From: Biomphalaria glabrata
Lineage: Eukaryota > Mollusca > Gastropoda > Planorbidae
Direction of reading: 5' to 3'
DNA: 64,000 nt
Assembly (NCBI RefSeq): GCF_947242115.1
Contig: NC_074728.1
Location: 3,379,701 to 3,443,700 of the forward strand
A model generated the notes under the pieces. That model did no database searches. It was given only the letters and a program-made list of their open reading frames with translations, and was not told the origin of the DNA. Below are positions 63,011 through 64,000 of this stretch, piece after piece. The position numbers were made by a program, and so were the translations under genes. Each line of letters opens with the position of its first letter. The stretch's first letter is position 1.

Positions 63011-64000
63011 AATCTTTCTAGTCCAGTGACTAGGGTCCTCGGCTCATATCTGGCCAGTAAAGCTTAGCTCTTCCACCCCTTCTTCCCCTCCCCACCCGCC
63101 CGAGATTTTATCCAAGGAGCTTAATTATGCCAAAGAGGATTAGTTTCCGTGGATTTTAGCGAGATGTCTCTCGTGTATTAGGAGTCGGAGCTGCTTGTTC
63201 AACTACAGTCCATAATATAGCATAGATAATAGTTTGGCTCCATTGACTTCTATTATCTTTGATACTATTTATAAACAATGGCATATAAAGCTATTAATGT
63301 ACAAAGTTCGTTTGATCTCGACCAGTGCTTCAATTAAAAAGTTAAAAGTCCCCAGATCTTTGTAAAAGGTTAAATAGTGTAATGTTGAAGAATGCGAATG
63401 CTGTGGAATGCTGGGTTCGTGCTTCCTGGAGTCACACGTGACACGTAACCAACACAAATGGTATAGATTGAATAAATCCAATTTTGGCAGACAAGATCTA
63501 ACATTTATTTAATTAAAACATTATTTTGCACACTTCATGGTAGTTACAAAAATGATCCAATGCATAGAATACAGTCGCGTCCGCATAACAGTACTAAAAG
63601 CAATGTCAAATATACTAAATCTTATTAAATGAAATTCGCATCACAGCGGGTACAATACACTTCAAAGTAACTACTTGACTCTCTAAGTTCAAAGAAAAAC
63701 TATCAAAGTACGTGTACTGTCTCAAAAGACTACTGGCTTCAACTGCCCAAAAGATACTACTTAACTCAAAGTTACTTCTCCGCTCTCTAAGTCACTATTG
63801 TACCCACCGAATCATAAGCTACTAGTGACTGACTGAACTAAAAGCCAATTTAGTCATCCTTCACTTCCTGTTTCTATATCAGGAGTTTCACGTGTCTTTT
63901 CACCCTCTTCACCCGAGGTGAACATTTAACAGGCAATGTCAACCGAGACTGTGACAATCTTGCGATCTATGGAACAGATGCTGTAAAGGTCATATGATTC
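63011..64000. other. Right edge of the window
   Basis: No gene recognised. 63480-63940 is a compositionally distinct, CT-rich block (AACTACTTGACTCTCTAAG repeated loosely) that may be part of an unidentified element. The last 60 bases resemble a SINE family 1 tail on the minus strand. Confidence 0.35.

Overview
The window looks like nuclear DNA of a gastropod mollusc, most likely a planorbid-type freshwater snail. This is inferred from AT-rich, intron-rich genes, many tRNA-derived SINEs and LINE 3' ends, hAT and piggyBac-like MITEs, abundant minisatellites, and exons coding for VWA, galactose-binding-like and EGF domains. Nothing bacterial or organellar is seen. Exon models were built by eye from splice sites and phase and have no transcript support. 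Layout on the + strand: positions 116-561 (and possibly a short exon at 4084) are the last exons of a VWA-domain gene that begins before the window (gene A). A TATA-like promoter and a possible untranslated exon follow at 2297-2552. Gene B follows with 12 inferred coding exons between 8938 and 27052: a signal peptide and two VWA domains, each split into four exons with the same phases (1-1-2-0) and each followed by a short linker exon. The pieces sum to exactly 1251 nt (416 residues plus stop). The 3' end of gene B with its downstream flank (about 24090-27680) is a diverged copy of the 3' end and flank of gene A (1-4525), so the genes are tandem duplicates. Positions 27700-38280 are largely transposon remains: LINE 3' ends, a solo LTR with a LINE inside it, MITEs and a 30-bp minisatellite. 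A CPVL-like serine carboxypeptidase with an uninterrupted coding region lies at 38291-39583 (+). On the - strand, gene D runs from 62350 or beyond down to 45146: an acidic linker, an EGF-like module, two galactose-binding-like domains, a second EGF-like module, one membrane segment and a short cytoplasmic tail. All of its internal exons are phase 1-1. Its 5' end was not found. The strongest oddity is how tandem arrays sit relative to splice sites. At least seven 5' splice sites have a minisatellite starting 0 to about 140 bp into the intron. One array multiplies a donor site itself (24462-24602) and another (about 23 copies of 64 bp, 55173-56636) multiplies an exon-intron acceptor junction of gene D. 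Other points of interest are weak metal-binding motifs in both VWA domains, the carboxypeptidase with Gln for Glu before the catalytic Ser, two solo LTRs with 5-bp target duplications, and MITEs with clean target duplications. The VWA proteins (secreted) and gene D (cell-surface, lectin-like) could both act in adhesion or immune recognition, but that is inference from domain type only.
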